From: MED-G116 sp038147495
GTDB lineage: Bacteria > Pseudomonadota > Alphaproteobacteria > Puniceispirillales > Puniceispirillaceae
DNA length: 64,000 nt
Assembly (NCBI GenBank): GCA_038147495.1
Contig: JAYQTT010000015.1
Coordinates: 1-64,000 of the forward strand
Reading direction: 5' to 3'
The position numbers were made by a program, and so were the translations under genes. Positions 63,658 to 64,000 of the stretch are shown one piece after another (within the stretch, counting starts at the first letter, position 1; every line of letters begins with the position of its first letter). A model generated the notes under the pieces. It had not been told where the DNA came from and made no database searches. It saw only the letters and a program-made list of their open reading frames with translations.

Positions 63658-64000
63658 TTGGAATCGGCAGCAGACACATCAAGAATTTCTGCGTGGGTGA
63701 CCCGCTTGCGGCGCTGGCGACCTGTGGTTCGCATGCGCTTCAGAATGAGCCTTCTGAGCACGCGGATCATGGTGATCATGCTGGTGCCTTTGCTGTTGTT
63801 CTTTGTTGGCATTTTCAGCATCGATCAATATCGCACAACGCTGATCAGCTCGGAATTCACTGCCCTTGAACGCCAAAGCTTTACCCTTGCCAGATCTCTT
63901 GCGCTTGCCGAGGCAGAACGGGATATTGGTGTGGCACGCAGACAATTGTCGCCGGAAACGATGAACCATCTTTTGCCGCTTGTCGGCTATGGCACGGAAT
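63658..64000 (+). CDS. chvG: Sensor histidine kinase (ChvG-like), partial at window end
   Basis: The reading frame continues past the window edge, so only about 114 residues are visible. They include one N-terminal membrane helix (IMVIMLVPLLLFFVGIFSI) and the start of a periplasmic sensor region (TLISSEFTALERQSFTLARSLA) as in ChvG. The start is uncertain: a TTG at 63658 or an ATG at 63733. The kinase core would lie downstream. Identity rests on position next to chvI and the sensor-domain pattern. Confidence 0.65.
   Translation, partial: MESAADTSRISAWVTRLRRWRPVVRMRFRMSLLSTRIMVIMLVPLLLFFVGIFSIDQYRTTLISSEFTALERQSFTLARSLALAEAERDIGVARRQLSPETMNHLLPLVGYGTE

Overview
The window looks like a chromosome segment of a heterotrophic marine alphaproteobacterium. 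The gene mix (ChvI/ChvG-type two-component genes beside polA, TRAP and polyol ABC importers, a DmdA/GcvT-like protein with a glycine-betaine-type importer) and the moderate GC suggest a SAR116/Puniceispirillum-like or Rhodobacterales-like lineage. That placement is inference from gene content; no rRNA marker is present.

Layout. (1) 0.2-9.3 kb: MBL-fold hydrolase, DmdA/GcvT-family protein, then on the minus strand proX, proV, a fused double proW, an iron alcohol dehydrogenase and an aldehyde dehydrogenase; this reads as uptake and oxidation of a betaine- or DMSP-type osmolyte. (2) 9.7-14.3 kb: a complete livKHMGF-type ABC importer. (3) 14.5-28.3 kb: a polyol regulon. A LacI-family gene sits between a minus-strand group (tagatose-type kinase, GatZ/KbaZ protein, P-loop kinase, fructokinase-like kinase) and a plus-strand operon (four-gene SmoEFGK-type importer, SmoS-type SDR, mannitol dehydrogenase, zinc dehydrogenase). 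It can be read as polyol to ketose to ketose 6-phosphate to fructose 6-phosphate. (4) 28.3-30.4 kb: cytochrome c, methyltransferase and GAF-domain gene. (5) 30.4-48.4 kb: two paralogous modules, each hyuA-hyuB-dctP-dctQ-dctM, with different GntR-type regulators (FCD and UTRA), separated by an amidohydrolase and two HAD dehalogenase-like genes. (6) 48.4-58.2 kb: an accessory island of small genes, a tyrosine integrase, a truncated tRNA-Arg(CCG), and two inverted copies of a roughly 270-bp repeat 4.6 kb apart. Each copy carries a 23-bp motif that recurs directly in front of the integrase start. (7) 58.3-64 kb: core genes, namely an ABC-2 type ATPase, a zinc-finger protein, polA, a ChvI-type regulator and the start of its sensor kinase.

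Sequence quality. Five conserved genes (livH, lacI, a methyltransferase, a GAF gene and polA) are each broken by a one-base change in a short run of one base, and each is restored by adding or removing one base. Because polA is among them, consensus errors are more likely than five real pseudogenes.

The most interesting unexplained structure is the inverted-repeat/integrase-motif system at 48.6-55.6 kb. The polyol regulon (a GatZ-family protein without an aldolase partner) and the twin hydantoinase-TRAP modules are the most interesting metabolic features.
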